Below are positions 38,347-51,400 of a stretch of 64,000 bases of DNA, one piece after another. This DNA is from Paracyclopina nana (taxonomy: Eukaryota > Arthropoda > Copepoda > Cyclopoida > Cyclopettidae). Location of the stretch: positions 4,848,501-4,912,500 of the forward strand of contig JAGUCH010000002.1 in assembly GCA_019096065.1 (NCBI GenBank), read 5' to 3'. The number at the start of each line of letters is the position of its first letter. Position 1 is the stretch's first letter. The position numbers and the translations under genes were made by a program. The notes under the pieces are model-generated. The model saw only the letters and a program-made list of their open reading frames with translations, was not told the origin of the DNA and made no database searches.

Positions 38347-39055
38347 TGTCTCTTTGGATGTTTGCCGCCTTCCCCACTTTAGCCTCTCTGGACGTTTGCC
38401 TCTTTGGACGTTAGTCTCTTTGGACGTTTGCCTCTTTTAGACTTTGGCCTCTTTGGACTTTTGCCTCTTTACCTTTTGCTGCCCTCCCATTTGCCATTTT
38501 AGACTTTTGCCTCTCTCCCTTTTGTTTCCTTAGTTGTTAACCCTCCTCCCTTCTGCCTTTTTAGGTTGTTTGCCTCTCAGGATGTTTGCCCCCTTTAGCC
38601 TCTTTGGACATTTGCCTCTTTGGACATTTGCCTCTTGGGACATTTGCCTCTTTGACAGATATGGCCATAACGTCACAAATATCACAAAATTTCACCATCC
38701 GCATGCATGCTTATTGAGAAGACAGGCATGACAGTAGCAATGTTAGTTTTTGCAGTGGTGTACTTACTTCTAAATCAGTCTTAATTTATTAAAAATCTAA
38801 GACATTCGAAACCTCTGCGAGTTAGCAATATAATCAGATAGTCACAAGAGGCAAATGGCCAAATAGACTAAAGGGAGGGGGGCAAAAAGGAAAGGGACAA
38901 ACATCCTAATAGGAAAATGGGAGAGGGGCACACGTCCCAAAAGGCAAATGTCTAAAGAGGCAAAAGCCCAAAAAAGCAAATGGTAGGAAGGCAAAAGTCC
39001 AAAAAGGCAAATGGGAGGAGGGGAAACTGCAGATAGCAAACGGCGGAGGGCAAAA
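38347..39055. repeat. Foldback element with arms of short CTCTTTGGACRTTTGCC repeats
   Basis: The left arm, 38347 to about 38655, is a run of 16-20-bp units of the type CTCTTTGGACGTTTGC with Pro-coding-like variants. The right arm, about 38850-39055, holds the reverse complement (GGCAAATG, AAAAGGCAAA, GTCCAAAAAGGC). The roughly 200-bp middle has no gene. The layout is long inverted arms made of short direct repeats, as in Drosophila FB elements. Confidence 0.7.
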
Positions 39056-39660
39056 GGGATGCAACCATATGGGCTTCAAATTGTTCTAGCTTTGATGGAA
39101 TTCTGAGTTTTATGTTAAATGAAGCAGCATCGCTTGTGGGAAACACAAACTTTTCATTTTAAAGTGGATAAAATCATCTGAAACATGCTGAATGTGGTAC
39201 ACTTTGACAACTAGCCAGCAGCTTTTGTAAGAACCAAACGAACATTTCAAGCATTTCGAGTGTCCTGCAAAATAAACTACCTCTCACAACAGTCAGTGTG
39301 GGCTATGCTATATTCAATGCGCCGACAGCCACACGGGCCATTACGCTGCGATCGAAATTGTAAGGTTCGGCAACTGGCAGAACCGACTTTGCGGAGAGTG
39401 GGCCTATACTTTTAGGGCTTTGGCTCTCATTCGAATTTCAAATGGCGATCAATGCAAAAAAAAAATTTAGTCGGAAACTTACCTAAATCATCTTCTTCAA
39501 TATTTTAGAAGATCAACGCCAGAACAGCAGACGCCGATCAGATCGGGATCGTTTTCGATCCCGCTGGTTGTTGTCACAACTATCATCAATTGTTTACTTT
39601 GAGCTTTTTTAGCAGACTTTGGCAATTTTTGCTGGCTGTTCCCTCATCAATGCCGCGATC

Positions 39661-41730
39661 ATGGCATCTGTGGACACCAATGGCGTCAACGAAGAAGTGT
39701 CAGTCACCAAAAAAGAGGTCGCTGGGTCCCCAGCGTCCCAAAATAATGGAGTTGCCGCAGTTGTCATCAGTATTCGGCCTCTGCCCAAATCACATCAACA
39801 AATGGAGAGGCAAGTTCAGCTGAAGCTTCACAGACTGAATGAAGACAAGTTAAACGCCTATCTCAGCATTCGAGCTGAGCAAGAGAGCGTGCTATCTTTG
39901 CGCTACCAACTTTTGTTGCTAGAAGCCGACGAGCTGAGTTATGCGTCAAGAAGAAACAAGTCCGTTTTTGACGGGTCGCGAGTCAATTTGCTGCCGGAAA
40001 TGGATTCTAGTCAAGTCGCCGTTTCTCCTACACAAATGGATAGAACCCGACCCATGCCCAAATCGGCCGCTGCAAGGGCTGCAAAAGCCAAGCCTGTCAA
40101 GATTACGAAAGCAAAGTCGAGGAAAAAAGTTAAAGTCGATTGGTCAGATGATGAATATTTGCCCGAATTTTGCGTGCCTGACATCACTGATGACGAAGAC
40201 AACGTCAAACCTCTGTTTCCTTTCGGTGGCGGTGATACATTGGGAGCAGGGGAACCTAGAATCAAGTTAGAGGTTGATGAGCAAGCTCATTTCAATGGTG
40301 ATGCTGCCGCGGCGGTTCCCTCGATCAAGCCTGCTACAATTGTGATTGGAGGCCCCAAGAAAAGGCGAGGAAGACCTCGGAAAAAATTCCCCTCTGGGGA
40401 CACTTATGCCTATTTTCCTTGTGATTATTGCTCTTTCTTGGCCGCTACCAATGAACTGCTGGATGCTCACACCAAAGATCTCCATTCGTTTATTGAGGAG
40501 GTTCCCAAGATCAAGGCTGAAGTCGTCAACGACGATTGGGAGGGCTTTGGGTACGACACTTCTTTTCTGGATTCGCACGGTGACGACTCCTATTCACCGC
40601 AACCAAAGAGAAGGAAAAAGCATCCTTTTGCTTGCAACCTGTGCTCGTACAAGGCTGATAGTCAGAGCTCTTTGGACAATCACAAGGATGCCAAGCACAG
40701 CGCCAAACCTGCAGTCATTGAGTACATCAAATGTACCTATTGTGAGCAAGACATTGATCGTACGCGAATGGATCAACACATGTTTGCCAAGCACAAAGAC
40801 ATCAAGTTGCACATTTGCGATCGGTGCCCCTTCAAGTCGAACAGCCTACCAAATCTGACCAGACACATCAACAATATGCATTTAGCAATCAAGTACGCAC
40901 TTTTCTCACCATAATTAGCCACTTTTTTCAATAATTGCATTTAATCTTGCAGCAATTGGCCATGCCCTGAGTGTCCCCTGCAGTGCGGTTCGCCACATGC
41001 TCTGAAGAAGCACGTTGACAGAATCCACAAAAACATTCAGGTGAAATTAATCAAGTTTTGTACAAATGGAAAAATTTGCATCTTAGTCATGTTTCAGAAT
41101 TTCATGTGCGAATTGTGCAGCTACAGATCGGCTACAGGAAGCGAGCTTCGAACTCATATGGAGATGAAACATACCGCTACAGACAGATACAAGTATTTCT
41201 CCAATGACTACATCAAGAGTTATTCCTGATCGACTCTTTTTCTTACAGGTGTGATAAGTGCGAGTTCGCCACTGCGTTGAAGAGGAATCTTGAACGCCAT
41301 CACATTCGGGTCCATTCACTTGTGAAAGGATTTTCTTGCCCCATGCAAAGTTGTGGCTATCAGGTACCAAAATACTTGGTCCACGCACGGACCTTTTCAG
41401 ATGGAATTTTCATTTCAGGCCAATGAAAAGGGTGACATTGACAAGCATGTCAAACGAGTGCATATGGGAATGCGCAGGTATCACTGTCACATAACCAAGT
41501 GCGAGTTCAAAATTGACTCTAAGGGGAAATGGTTGGAACACTTGGCAATTGAGCACCGACTTACCCAGTCCGAAATCGATGACATTTCGCTGAAAAGAAA
41601 ACGCACTAGAATCGGCGGGGCTCACCGCAAAGCTGTTTTATTGCTGTCTTCACCCCTCGGCCAGGCCCAATCTCCTCCATTCCCTTCAGTGGTACCTCGT
41701 CCGCCCTCTTTGCCGAGTTCATCGAACTAA
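39661..41730 (+). CDS. C2H2 zinc-finger protein with AT-hook, nine fingers
   Basis: Five GT-AG exons, 39661-40892, 40953-41040, 41098-41192, 41249-41363 and 41419-41730, encode 613 aa. I took the ATG at 39661 (ATCATGGCAT) as the start; the frame upstream has no earlier ATG. A predicted helical segment near 40-95 (QLKLHRLNEDKLNAYLSI) could mediate dimerisation. An acidic stretch (WSDDEYLPEF) and an AT-hook, KKRRGRPRKK, precede the fingers. Nine fingers follow, several with C-x2-C-x12-H-x4-H spacing: the first is FPCDYCSF, the next FACNLCSYKA, then CTYCEQD, CDRCPFKS, CPECPLQC, CELCSYRS, CDKCEFAT, CPMQSCGYQ and CHITKCEF. Probably a nuclear DNA-binding regulator; no orthologue recognised. Its stop is 47 bp from the stop of convergent PINK1. 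Confidence 0.88.
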
Positions 41731-41777
41731 CTTTTTCACTTTTGCACGTACTGGTCTCTTTATTTTCAAAATATAGG

Positions 41778-43796
41778 CTAATCAATATGACTGTGATCTC
41801 TGATCCAATGAAGGCCTTCCTTAATGCTTCTTATAGTGACGCTCGACAAAAAGGTTGCTACCAATTGATATTCCGTGTGCGCAGAAGGCTTGTTGGAAAA
41901 TCTACATTCATACAGAACTTTGGTAGTCATGGCTAATAACCATTGAAGAATGTCTTGAGAACTGGGCAAAGCGGAACACGTAGTCCAGGCTCTGGGCGCC
42001 CAAAGTAGAAGATGACAAATTACAGCAGCCTCCGAGGCCGACACTCTCTCATTAGGATTTTTTCTCAGCATTCCTTTCACTAAGTAGTTCACAACTGGTG
42101 GAACTTCGCTTGAAAGTGATGGCAAATCCCTCATTCTGTAACACAGGTATGTAAGCATTTCACACGATCGTGTTCATTCTTTGTAGTACCTGTAAGCTCG
42201 GCTATCAAGACCTCTTCGATCTTTGGAGCTGTAGAATGGATTTTCGTGGCCGAATATCTCATAAGAAATGGCACCAACAGCCCACACGTCCGCTTTTTCG
42301 TAATTGATAAATGACAAAAGTCCAGGACTGGCATTAGCCACCTCTGGAGCCATAAGAGCAGCATTGCCACCCTTGTCGATATCATCAGTAGTGTAAGGAC
42401 ACCTGAACCCATACGTTGGGTTCGCCCAACAGCATCCAAAATCCGTAATGACAACTTGAACGCAATGGTCTTCTCTTGGCGAGCTCACCAATATGTTGTC
42501 AGTTTTCAAGTCTCGATGAGCTACTTTGTATCGAGATAGATGAACGACTCCTTCCAAAATTTGAGTCATTATGATCAAGTTGGATCGCCACGAGTTGTTG
42601 CTTGTGGGTCTTTCAGACAAATAAGCACGTAGGCTACTGTGATAGCGCTTCATAACCACAAATAGGCTCATGTTTCGTCCATAACCGTGAGGGTTGATCC
42701 TAAAAAATGGATCTGAAAAACAGTGCCAGAACATTAGAATACTATCTTCAGCAACCTTTTGGGAAGGGCATCCGGATAGAGCTCCATCGAGTCAGAGATG
42801 GCAGGGATGTCATCGACAAACGCAGTGTACATTTTCACTATGTTTGGGTGGGGGCTAATGCAGATGTCATTGGTGTTCTTGAGCCATTCCATCGCAGCCT
42901 CGTCTGCGTTATTGCTAAGGCTCTGGGCCACAATGGTCTCCTTTCTCATGGCTCGCAGAATAGTCTGCGCATTAGATTCAGCATGAAAGTTGAACATCAT
43001 CTTGACGGCCAGAGGATGCTTGGCCATGTTTGTCTCATCACCAAGCGTCGTGAACCCATCCGCAATACACTTAGCTGCATAAACGACCGCGCTGCAGCCC
43101 TTTGCAATTACGGGCCCAACCTCGAAATCAGCCAGGCTCCAATTGCAGTTGACGCTTTCATCTCGCTGCGGCTCGTTAAGTAAGTGATCTTTGGTCTTAC
43201 GAGCTGCCTGTCTCACTTCCCTGCAAACGCACTCCAGCTCATCTTCTTTTGTGATAATGCCTATATGGAAAGTAGTGTGAACTAGGTAAGAGCCCACTGC
43301 AAAGCATGGAAAATGTGATACGCACCTGACCCTGAGGCCAAGCTGACACCTACAAGGGCTAGGAAGGGTGCAGAATTCCCACCAAAAAGCTGCTGAGCCG
43401 TTTTGCGACGCAGCCCTTGGGTTTGCGAATTCGTGACCCTGCGCAAGACATTATTGACAAATAGGCGATGCGCGGCCGCTCTAAGGCCCACAAATGGCCC
43501 CGAGGACGAGGACGACGAGGAAGGAAGAGAGTGAAGAGCGCAGAGGCTGCGAGCTCGAGGCCTGCTAAATGACGCTTCGGAAAATTCCACGGTAGCCTGG
43601 CGAAACAAGGGTTGCCTCTCTTGCAGCGTGGAGGCTCTGAACGAATGCCAAATCTGCTTGATAAACTTGACAGCAGCTTCGGTGAGATAGCCGTTAGGTG
43701 TGACCAAGTGCTTAGGAGGACCGACGGCAAGGATCGGTCCCCGAAGGGCCGTCCTGAAGCCCCGAAAATAGCGTTGCACCAGCTTGAAGAACGCTA
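41778..43796 (-). CDS. PINK1: PTEN-induced kinase 1, mitochondrial
   Basis: Ser/Thr kinase that accumulates on damaged mitochondria and phosphorylates ubiquitin and Parkin to start mitophagy. Exons: 43796(?)..43326, 43260..42756, 42699..42190 and 42135..41778. The N-terminal part is basic with a hydrophobic segment (PFLALVGVSLASGSG) like the PINK1 membrane anchor. Kinase landmarks: GKGCSAVVYAA (Gly loop), PLAVKMMF (Lys), HPNIVKMY, INPHGYGRNMSLFVVMKRY as in insect PINK1, HRDLKTDNIL, DFGCCWANP, LMAPEVANASPG and ADVWAVGAISYEIFG. Helices of the C-terminal extension end at HID. The main first exon has no in-frame ATG. A candidate start exon is 44082..44016 (MNTPFFLPRLSLLVKAS), joining in phase to give 636 aa. 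That start is uncertain. Confidence 0.95.
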
Positions 43797-44082
43797 CTTA
43801 GATGTTGCGCAGTATGTCGCTAGTTAGTTGTTCAGTCCGTCAGCTGAAGTGAAAAAAAAGCTGCTCGCTCCTGCCCTGTTGTCAAGTGGAAAAATGGCGA
43901 TCATCCAAAAGTGGTGGGCATGAAATGCACGTCGTCAGCTCGGTCCTGACAACTGCTAATGCTGCTAGCCAGACGTCAAACTCTGGCCCCCGCTTGAGCT
44001 TGCAACGAGGTTGACCTCCGCTGAAGAAAGCTGAGGCCTTGACTAGAAGGGAAAGTCGAGGAAGAAAGAAAGGCGTGTTCAT

Positions 44083-45462
44083 TCCTCAGGTGCCCTTGCG
44101 AAGGCCTCTTGCCGAGGATCTAGCCGGTCGAGATGACGTCACTCTTGGATGCAGCCGCAGTGGAGTAGCACGGCGGCGGGCGTGAGAGGGGGGTCAAGGA
44201 CGCCGCCACCGAGCGACTCGAGCCCGAGGAGCCGGCGAAGAAAAGAACTTTCCACGGTGTGTGACTGACGGCACGTTCCATAGCAGAAGGAAGGAAGCTC
44301 ACGGCGGCAGCAGTAGAAACGGCGGCCTCCTTTCAACCAATTGGCGCGCGCCAAACGGGATTCGCTCTTGCGGCACATCATGACAAAGCTTAGCAGCTTG
44401 GCTCCCGAGCCAAGCAGAAGACGACAGGCCGTGCCCTCAGGACCGCAAGCAAGCACGAAGCGCGCTTCTTGTCAACGAGCGAGGGCTGGAATGCAAGTCC
44501 TCACGAAGGGGCGTGCGCTGCACAGTGCACACCAAGAGTGCGCGAGACGCGAGTGCGCGTGTACAAGCGTACCACCGCTGATGATTTCAGTACACCGTAC
44601 TTTGGGATCCTAGTCGTCTACTGCCTGATTCTGACAACGATGAAAAGCGAGCATGGCTGCCCGGCCGGGAGCCCTCCAATGTCATTGTTTATAATTTGTT
44701 CTTTCGCGGAATATGTTGCCTGCTTTTTTAACTCTAGCCCTCTCTTTTTATTTCACTCGTTAAAACGAGCGAGATTTCCATTAATACTTAGCAACAAACG
44801 GTACTCTCGTGATTTTCGCCAATTCGAGCGCAGTTGAGTCACTTGAGTGCGAACAGTAATCGTGATGAAAGAACTGGTAGCAGTCCGGCGCGACGACGTG
44901 AGAGCATTGCGGGCCCTCGCTCGGCTGAGATCGATGTTCGGCCGCGTCGGCCAGCCTTGACAGCTTTCCGTTCCTTCTCCAGGTGGGCGAGGCTGAAAGA
45001 GTGACGGGCCGCCTCGGCTGGGAAGAGGTGACCGAGGCCGTTTGGCTTCGTTCTCGCACTCGCGCCAGACGAGACTGAGGAGGAGGCGCAGTAGACAGAC
45101 CTGCTATTTCCGTAAAATGGAGAACGGGGTCAAAAACTCACGGCAATTTTCTAAGTTCTAGCCGGATCAGAGCCAGGCATGGTAAGTGATTGTGAGCCGA
45201 CGCGAGCGTAACACCGTAACCTGGCAGCCTCCGCTCGTTGGGGCCGCTGGCTTGCCGTTTGGCCTCGGTCCAGCCATCTCAGCGATCGGCTGGCGCGCTT
45301 CATAGCTACTGCTACCGTGTAGCATAGCAGTGCTACTGTTCTGATTCATGAAGGACTTTTCGTTTAGGTCGATTTATGATGAGCATCAGTGAGGCAGTTC
45401 TCATACCTTGATAGAGTGTTCACCCTTGTGTGTAATTGATGCATGCCCTAGCCACCTCCAGC
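44083..45462. promoter_or_regulatory. GC-richer divergent promoter region PINK1/FBXL6-like
   Basis: The interval between the two divergent genes is clearly richer in CG dinucleotides than the rest of the window (for example 44150-44580 and 44880-45080) and has no convincing coding exon beyond the candidate PINK1 start exon just left of it. It probably holds both promoters and 5' UTRs. Confidence 0.5.
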
Positions 45463-48400
45463 ATGGACCCGCCGCCCATCTCGGTCGATGGAGCAGCGAA
45501 CGCCGTCAAAGAGGCCGTCAGCAGCAGCGATTCAGGTAAGCGCCAGTTTCTAGCTCGATTAGACGTCTTTTTTGCTCATGCGACTATCATCGTTAACAGG
45601 AGCAGCTCTAGCTGCAGAAGCCAACTCTTTCGAAACCCGTCCGGAGACCGCGACGCCCGAAGGGTTTCGCAACGAGTTCAACAAATTCCTCAGCAAAATG
45701 GAGTCCTCAAACGACGCAAATAGTGACAAGACGACGACCAAGACGTGCAGCGTCAAGCTCGTCGACATTGGACACGCGGGAGACTCTCCGGCCTCGCCCA
45801 AAACGTCGGCAACCGGAGAGCCGCTCAAGCGTGATCTCGTGTGCAGCGACACCAACTCCGAAGAGCCCAACGCCAAGAAGCACCGAGCCAGTGAACCCCG
45901 TGTGCTCAAACACCCACAGGACTTTATCGACCTTAAGCGACGTACTGTGAGTCTGGAAGGCTCGCGCCAAAAGTCGAAGGAGTCGAGTGATTCTGACAGT
46001 AGTCAACATCAGCAAAAGTCAGCCTCGTCGGCGTTTGACAACGTCGAAGAGGAGCTAGGCCGATTGTTCGGTTCCAGCTCTCCGAGCAAAAAAGACACGG
46101 GAAAAGTGACAATTTCACCCGTTAGATCTTCCTCGACAACTACCAAAGACTCGCAACTGTCAGCATCTTCCTGCACTCCTGTGACAGCTTCGGTTGCTCC
46201 GCCAGCTTCATCCCCAGCCATGGCAGCCTCGTCATCGGGGTCGGTGACCATTACTAAGCTCTCGACCGGGAGCTCGCTCAGTGTCGAGTCCAAGGACCTC
46301 AAGAGCATTCTTAGCACGTCTACGACCAGTGGTGGCGGGGCTTCGCGGCCCTTGAGCAGCACTGGCGCCAAGAACTGCATCGACAGCACGTCAGCCGTCA
46401 CCACCGGTGTAGGTTCGAACAAGCTGGTACAACAGCAAGATCAAAACTCTGCCGATGGTGGGACAATTCGGTGCAACAAGTGCAACGAGGAGTACTCCAC
46501 CAAAGAAGCCAGGAGGCTCCACACGTGCAATTCAATACTCGACCAGCATTACCTCTCCGTTGAGCATACTGAGAGGGCAAACTCAAAGACTTCTTCCCCC
46601 AATTCGCCGCAGTCAAATGAGAACTCGAATGGCGGCAATAACCCACCAACTACTGGTGTGTCGTCCTCGTCGCCGTCCTCATTTGATAGTGCTAGCTCCA
46701 GGTCAAGTTCCCCTATGATGGATCAGTGGGGAGGTCAGACTAAAAAGAACAATTCTTCTTCTTCTTCTGTCAAATTGATCAAGGATAACAGTGAAAAAAT
46801 GATCATTGAAGGAAGGCCAAAGCTGTCGGTGACCAAAGTGTCGCGAATCGAAATGGATAAAAGCAAAGTAGCCTCTCCTCTGGTTGGACCCTCAGTGGCT
46901 AAATTCAAGCTGTCGTCGTCGCCCTTGTCCGATTTCAAAAAGTCTTCGACCTTGCCCTCAAAGACTTGTGATCCAATCGAAGAAAAGAAATTGTTGAGTA
47001 AAGACAAATCTCGGTGGTCAACAGCTGGTGCCGCCCCAATCATGCAGACCAGCAGCGTGACTGAAAGCAGTGTGACTAATTTCAGTGGTAAATTGAAGAT
47101 CAAAGTAGGCGGTGCTATGCTTCAGCCTGAGAAAAGCTCAGAAAAAGCCCCAGCGACCGCAGAGGCTGGTCTAGCATTCCCGTTTGCTGGGAAACCAACC
47201 TATTCACCTAGTCGAATTGAGCCGAGCAACGCAAATGGAACAGTGCAAACGAAAGGTGAGTTCACTCCAATTAGGAGTCGCAATTCACGTGCAGCTTTTG
47301 CATAAGGACGAATATCAAATTGGCAACTCTTCTTGTAGCGCTGCCTTAGTCAAAGCAAACTGTCGAGATATGATTAGCTGACTATCTCGTGATCTGTTAA
47401 TTTGTTCAGGTCTTAGTAAAATATGCACAAATTGCCTTATAACTCTTTGTATTGAAATTATGGCTTACTGTTGCTACACTCTTGCATTTTCTTGTAGTTG
47501 GGCTCTTTTGTAACCATTATTAGGTACCCAAATTAGCATAGAAGCGCTACAAATAAGGTTTTTTAAAAGCTTGTCAAGATCAAACTGTATTTAACTGAAA
47601 AAGTGAATAAGCCACCAAAGCTGCAAGGATTTCATTTAGACTACTTTGCCCACTTTATTTCATACATATTGGCCCACAATTTGCGGTCTAAATAGAATTT
47701 CTATCCAATAAGAATCCTCAAATTAGGTATACGGAAAGCCGCCTACCTTGGAAAACACTAATTTGGCTGATACATTACAAGTTATCTCTTGGGCTATCTG
47801 AAGTGAGAATGCGGTAGTTAACCAATTGATTTAATTTGAAGCTTTGCGCTGACTGAATAAGACCAATTTCATAATTTGTTCAATGGCCGCAGTTTCTAAT
47901 TGATGTACCTTTATTTAGAATCTCCTCGAGATGCGTCCAATAAGGATTCTCCTGCGAGTCAAGCTGACTCGGGGGTATACTCAATTGCGAGCTCGAGCAG
48001 TCCCAGCAAAGGTGATAGTGGTCAGGCAGCAGAAGGCACGAGTCCAGATAGTCCAAACAGACTCAGCTACTCAGACCAGGCTTTCAACCGTGATTTGCAA
48101 TGTAAGTTACAGCTTAACCTGCACATTTATCGACAATTCAAAATAATTTCTGACAATTTAGGGAAGCCAGGCCACAACAATAGCAGCAGCCAGCATGACT
48201 CTGGCTCCAAAAACAACTTTGGTAACCAGCTTAGTGCCTCCCTATCTACATCGTCGACGGTTCCTTCTTCGTCGACTGCTCCACCGTCATCATCTCCGTT
48301 CTTGAACAACCCTTCTCAAATTCAGAATACGATGGCAAACTCCCAGCTGCGGCCGCCTGTGACAAGTTCTTCCAGTAACAACTCCGGCCCACAAGGGGCT

Positions 48401-51400
48401 CCTCCAGGAACCATGCCTCAGCCGGGAATGATGCCTCGACCGAACGACCAATTTGCCAAGCCTTCGTCAGAGATGCACTTACAACAGCAATTGATGCAGC
48501 AACAGCAACAAAGAATGGCCTGGGCAGCGGCAGCTGCAGCCTCAGGTGCTACAGGGGATAATGGCCGGCCCTACCCAATGAACCCTCAAATGGGCATGAG
48601 TGGGCCGGGTGACATGCAGCGTCAATATTCATACTCTCCTAACTTCTTTGGTGGCTTTAATTCAGATTCTGATCCTCCCAAACGTAAACGAGGACGGCCG
48701 AGGAAGAACGAACCGAAGGAACCAACTACAGTCAAACGCAAGTACACTCGTAAGAAGAATCTTAATCCGGTCCCTCCTCCCATGGCAGCTTTGCCTCCAG
48801 GGCCCTCACCCAACAACCCTGTTGGAGTGCCCGGTGGGGGGTTTGGAGGCCTTAAGAATGTTATGGGTGACCCCACCATAGGGATGCCCAATGCTATGTC
48901 AAGCATGGAGCCGGGAGGCAGTCCTAGTATTTACAATTTCGACGATGAAGAAGAGGGTGGACTGCAGCCAATGCGACCGCGACGAGCTAATTCAAGCCAA
49001 AAGAAGTATTCATTCGGGTCGAGCTCGGACGAGGACTCTGGAAAGGCCATGATGTATCCTGGCGGTCAGCACCCAGGCATGCATCCTGGCTACAACAATA
49101 TGATGCGACCTGTCATGCGACCTCAAATGTCAGCTCAGCAGCAGCAACAGATGATGATGATGAAGAATCAGCAAATGTCAATGGAAATGCAGCAGCAGCG
49201 GATGATGAACATGCACCAGCAGCAACAGCAGCAGCCTCAACATATGCAGCAGCAAATGCACCACCAGCAACAACAACAACAATTGCAGCAGCAGGAGAAT
49301 CAACAGGGCGATGAGGGCCTTAGCTACAGTAGTGAGGTGCTTACAAAGCCTACTGGTGGCATTGGTATCAAAATCAAGATTAAAAAAGCGCCCGAGGGCG
49401 GTGATAAGGCATCTGTGAAGAAAAGCAAGCGTGATGATGAGCAGCAGCAACAACAGCAAGCTCAACAGCAGCAGCAGCAGCAGCAAATGCAGCAGCAGCA
49501 ACAAATGCAGCAGCAGCAAATGCAGCAGCAGCGACAGCTACAGCAGCAGCAAATGCAAATGCAGCAGCAATTGCAAAGGCAGCAGCAGCAGCAGCAAATG
49601 CCCCATCAGCCTAATCAGCAGCAGACGCATCATGTCATGCAGCAGCAGCAACAACAACAGCATCAGGAAAGGCTTCCTCAACCACCTCCTGTTCAGCAGC
49701 AAATGCAGCATCCACCGTCCATGCAGCAGCGTCAACAGCAGCAAATGCTCTACCAAGAACAGCAAATGCAACAGCAACGGCCATCTATGATGCCTATGCA
49801 CTCTTCATCGAGCTCATCTGTGATGCCTCCACACTCGTCCAATAGTGTAGTTCCTGGGCCAATGATGTCGCCAGCGGGTATGGTCAGGCCTCCATTGAAC
49901 AGTCCCATGTTTGTCAACCAGCAGCAGCGAGCGATTCAAAATTCTCCCATCCACAGTGGGACTCCGAGTCCTATAAGGAGTCCCTATCACTCTGCCACCT
50001 CTCCTAGTCCTCAGCATCCAGGGTTTGCTAACAATATCAACCAGCAATCAGGTATGATGGGCAACTTCAACCGGTTTCATCAGCCAGGTGCAGGCATGAT
50101 GGGGGCTCCAAACGGTGCAAACTTCCCTAACAACTATGGTGGCTATGGCATGCAACAGCAGCAGCACTACCGAATGCCAAATTCGCAGTTCATGGATGGT
50201 AACTACTATGGGGGCAACCAGAGCATGGCCTCCAATCCGGGTTTCAACAATGGCATGCGCTACGGCCAAGGCCAATTTTTCCCCGGCAATCAGATGCAGC
50301 AACAGCAGCATTTCAACAACTTTAACAATGGAGGCAATGAGTTCCAGCAGCAGCAGCAGCAAATGTATGGCAATCAGCAGCAAGAGTTTTACGGGAACAA
50401 TGGGGGCTACATGCAGCAGCAGCAACGGATGATGGAAAATGGAGTTCAGCAGCCCATTCCGCCCCATTTTAGGAACAACAGTTTGCCAGGTGGCATGCAC
50501 AGCCCGGGACACCCTATGGGTAGCCCGATCGGCCCCCCTCGTATTAGCCCTTCGGCAATGCATAAACCGATGCCAGGTGTGGGAATGCCAAGGGTAAGCC
50601 CGTCAGTCAGTCAAGCGGGTGGCCTTCGACAAAATACACCTCTTGTCTCACCCCAGTCAATGCAATCGGATCAGTCACCCGGATCTATGCATAATCCTAT
50701 GACGCCTGCCAGCAGTGCAAATACACCAGGGGGCCTTCCTCACGGAGGGATTACTAGCCCTATGTACAACAGTATGCCAAAAACGCCCCAAACTCACAGT
50801 CAGCACCATTCCATGATGTCTCCTTCGCCCCGCGGAGGCCCGTCCTCGGTACCACCGGCGCCGTCGCCTATGACGGATGATTTGAGGTCGCCTATGACGT
50901 CCATCAAATCCCCTTTGCCGTATACAAGTGACCTGCGAAAAATTAGGCGGCCGAGCAAGCCAAGTAATGCTGAGGCCAGTCCACCGCCACATGAACAGCC
51001 TCTGGTAAAACAAGAGGTCCTGCCACCACCGCCGCCGCCAGTGGCTGAAATCAAGCCCGATCCATTTGCACCAGAAGTTAAGCCTGAAGTGAAAGAAGAG
51101 GAAGTAATGCCTGTTTTCGAAGCCAGGTGGGAGGAAGTAGAGCCAAAGATTTGGAAGCGGATCTTTCAGTATTGCTCCTACAACGATGGCTCAGTGCCAT
51201 TCCTTGTGCGAGCTCAGCGGGTCTGCAAAAAGTGGAAAGACGTTGCCACGTCGGATCCCAATTTGTGGACGCACTTGGACCTGTCTCAGGGACGTGGATT
51301 CAGAGAGCGATACCGCAACGACAAAAAGCTTGAGTGGTTCTTGAAGAAGTACAACAATGTTCTCGAGCTCAAACTTGGAGGCTGGAAAAATGCCGTGGCT

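Noticed and set aside
39590-39660. Upstream start for the zinc-finger protein
   Set aside because: The frame extends upstream only through non-ATG codons; 39661 is the first ATG and has a reasonable context.
41742-43183. Plus-strand frames opposite PINK1
   Set aside because: Antisense shadows of PINK1 exons.
49178-49519. Leu-rich antisense reading frames (also 49538-49801 and 50048-50563)
   Set aside because: They are the complement of CAG/CAA polyglutamine coding in the FBXL6-like gene.
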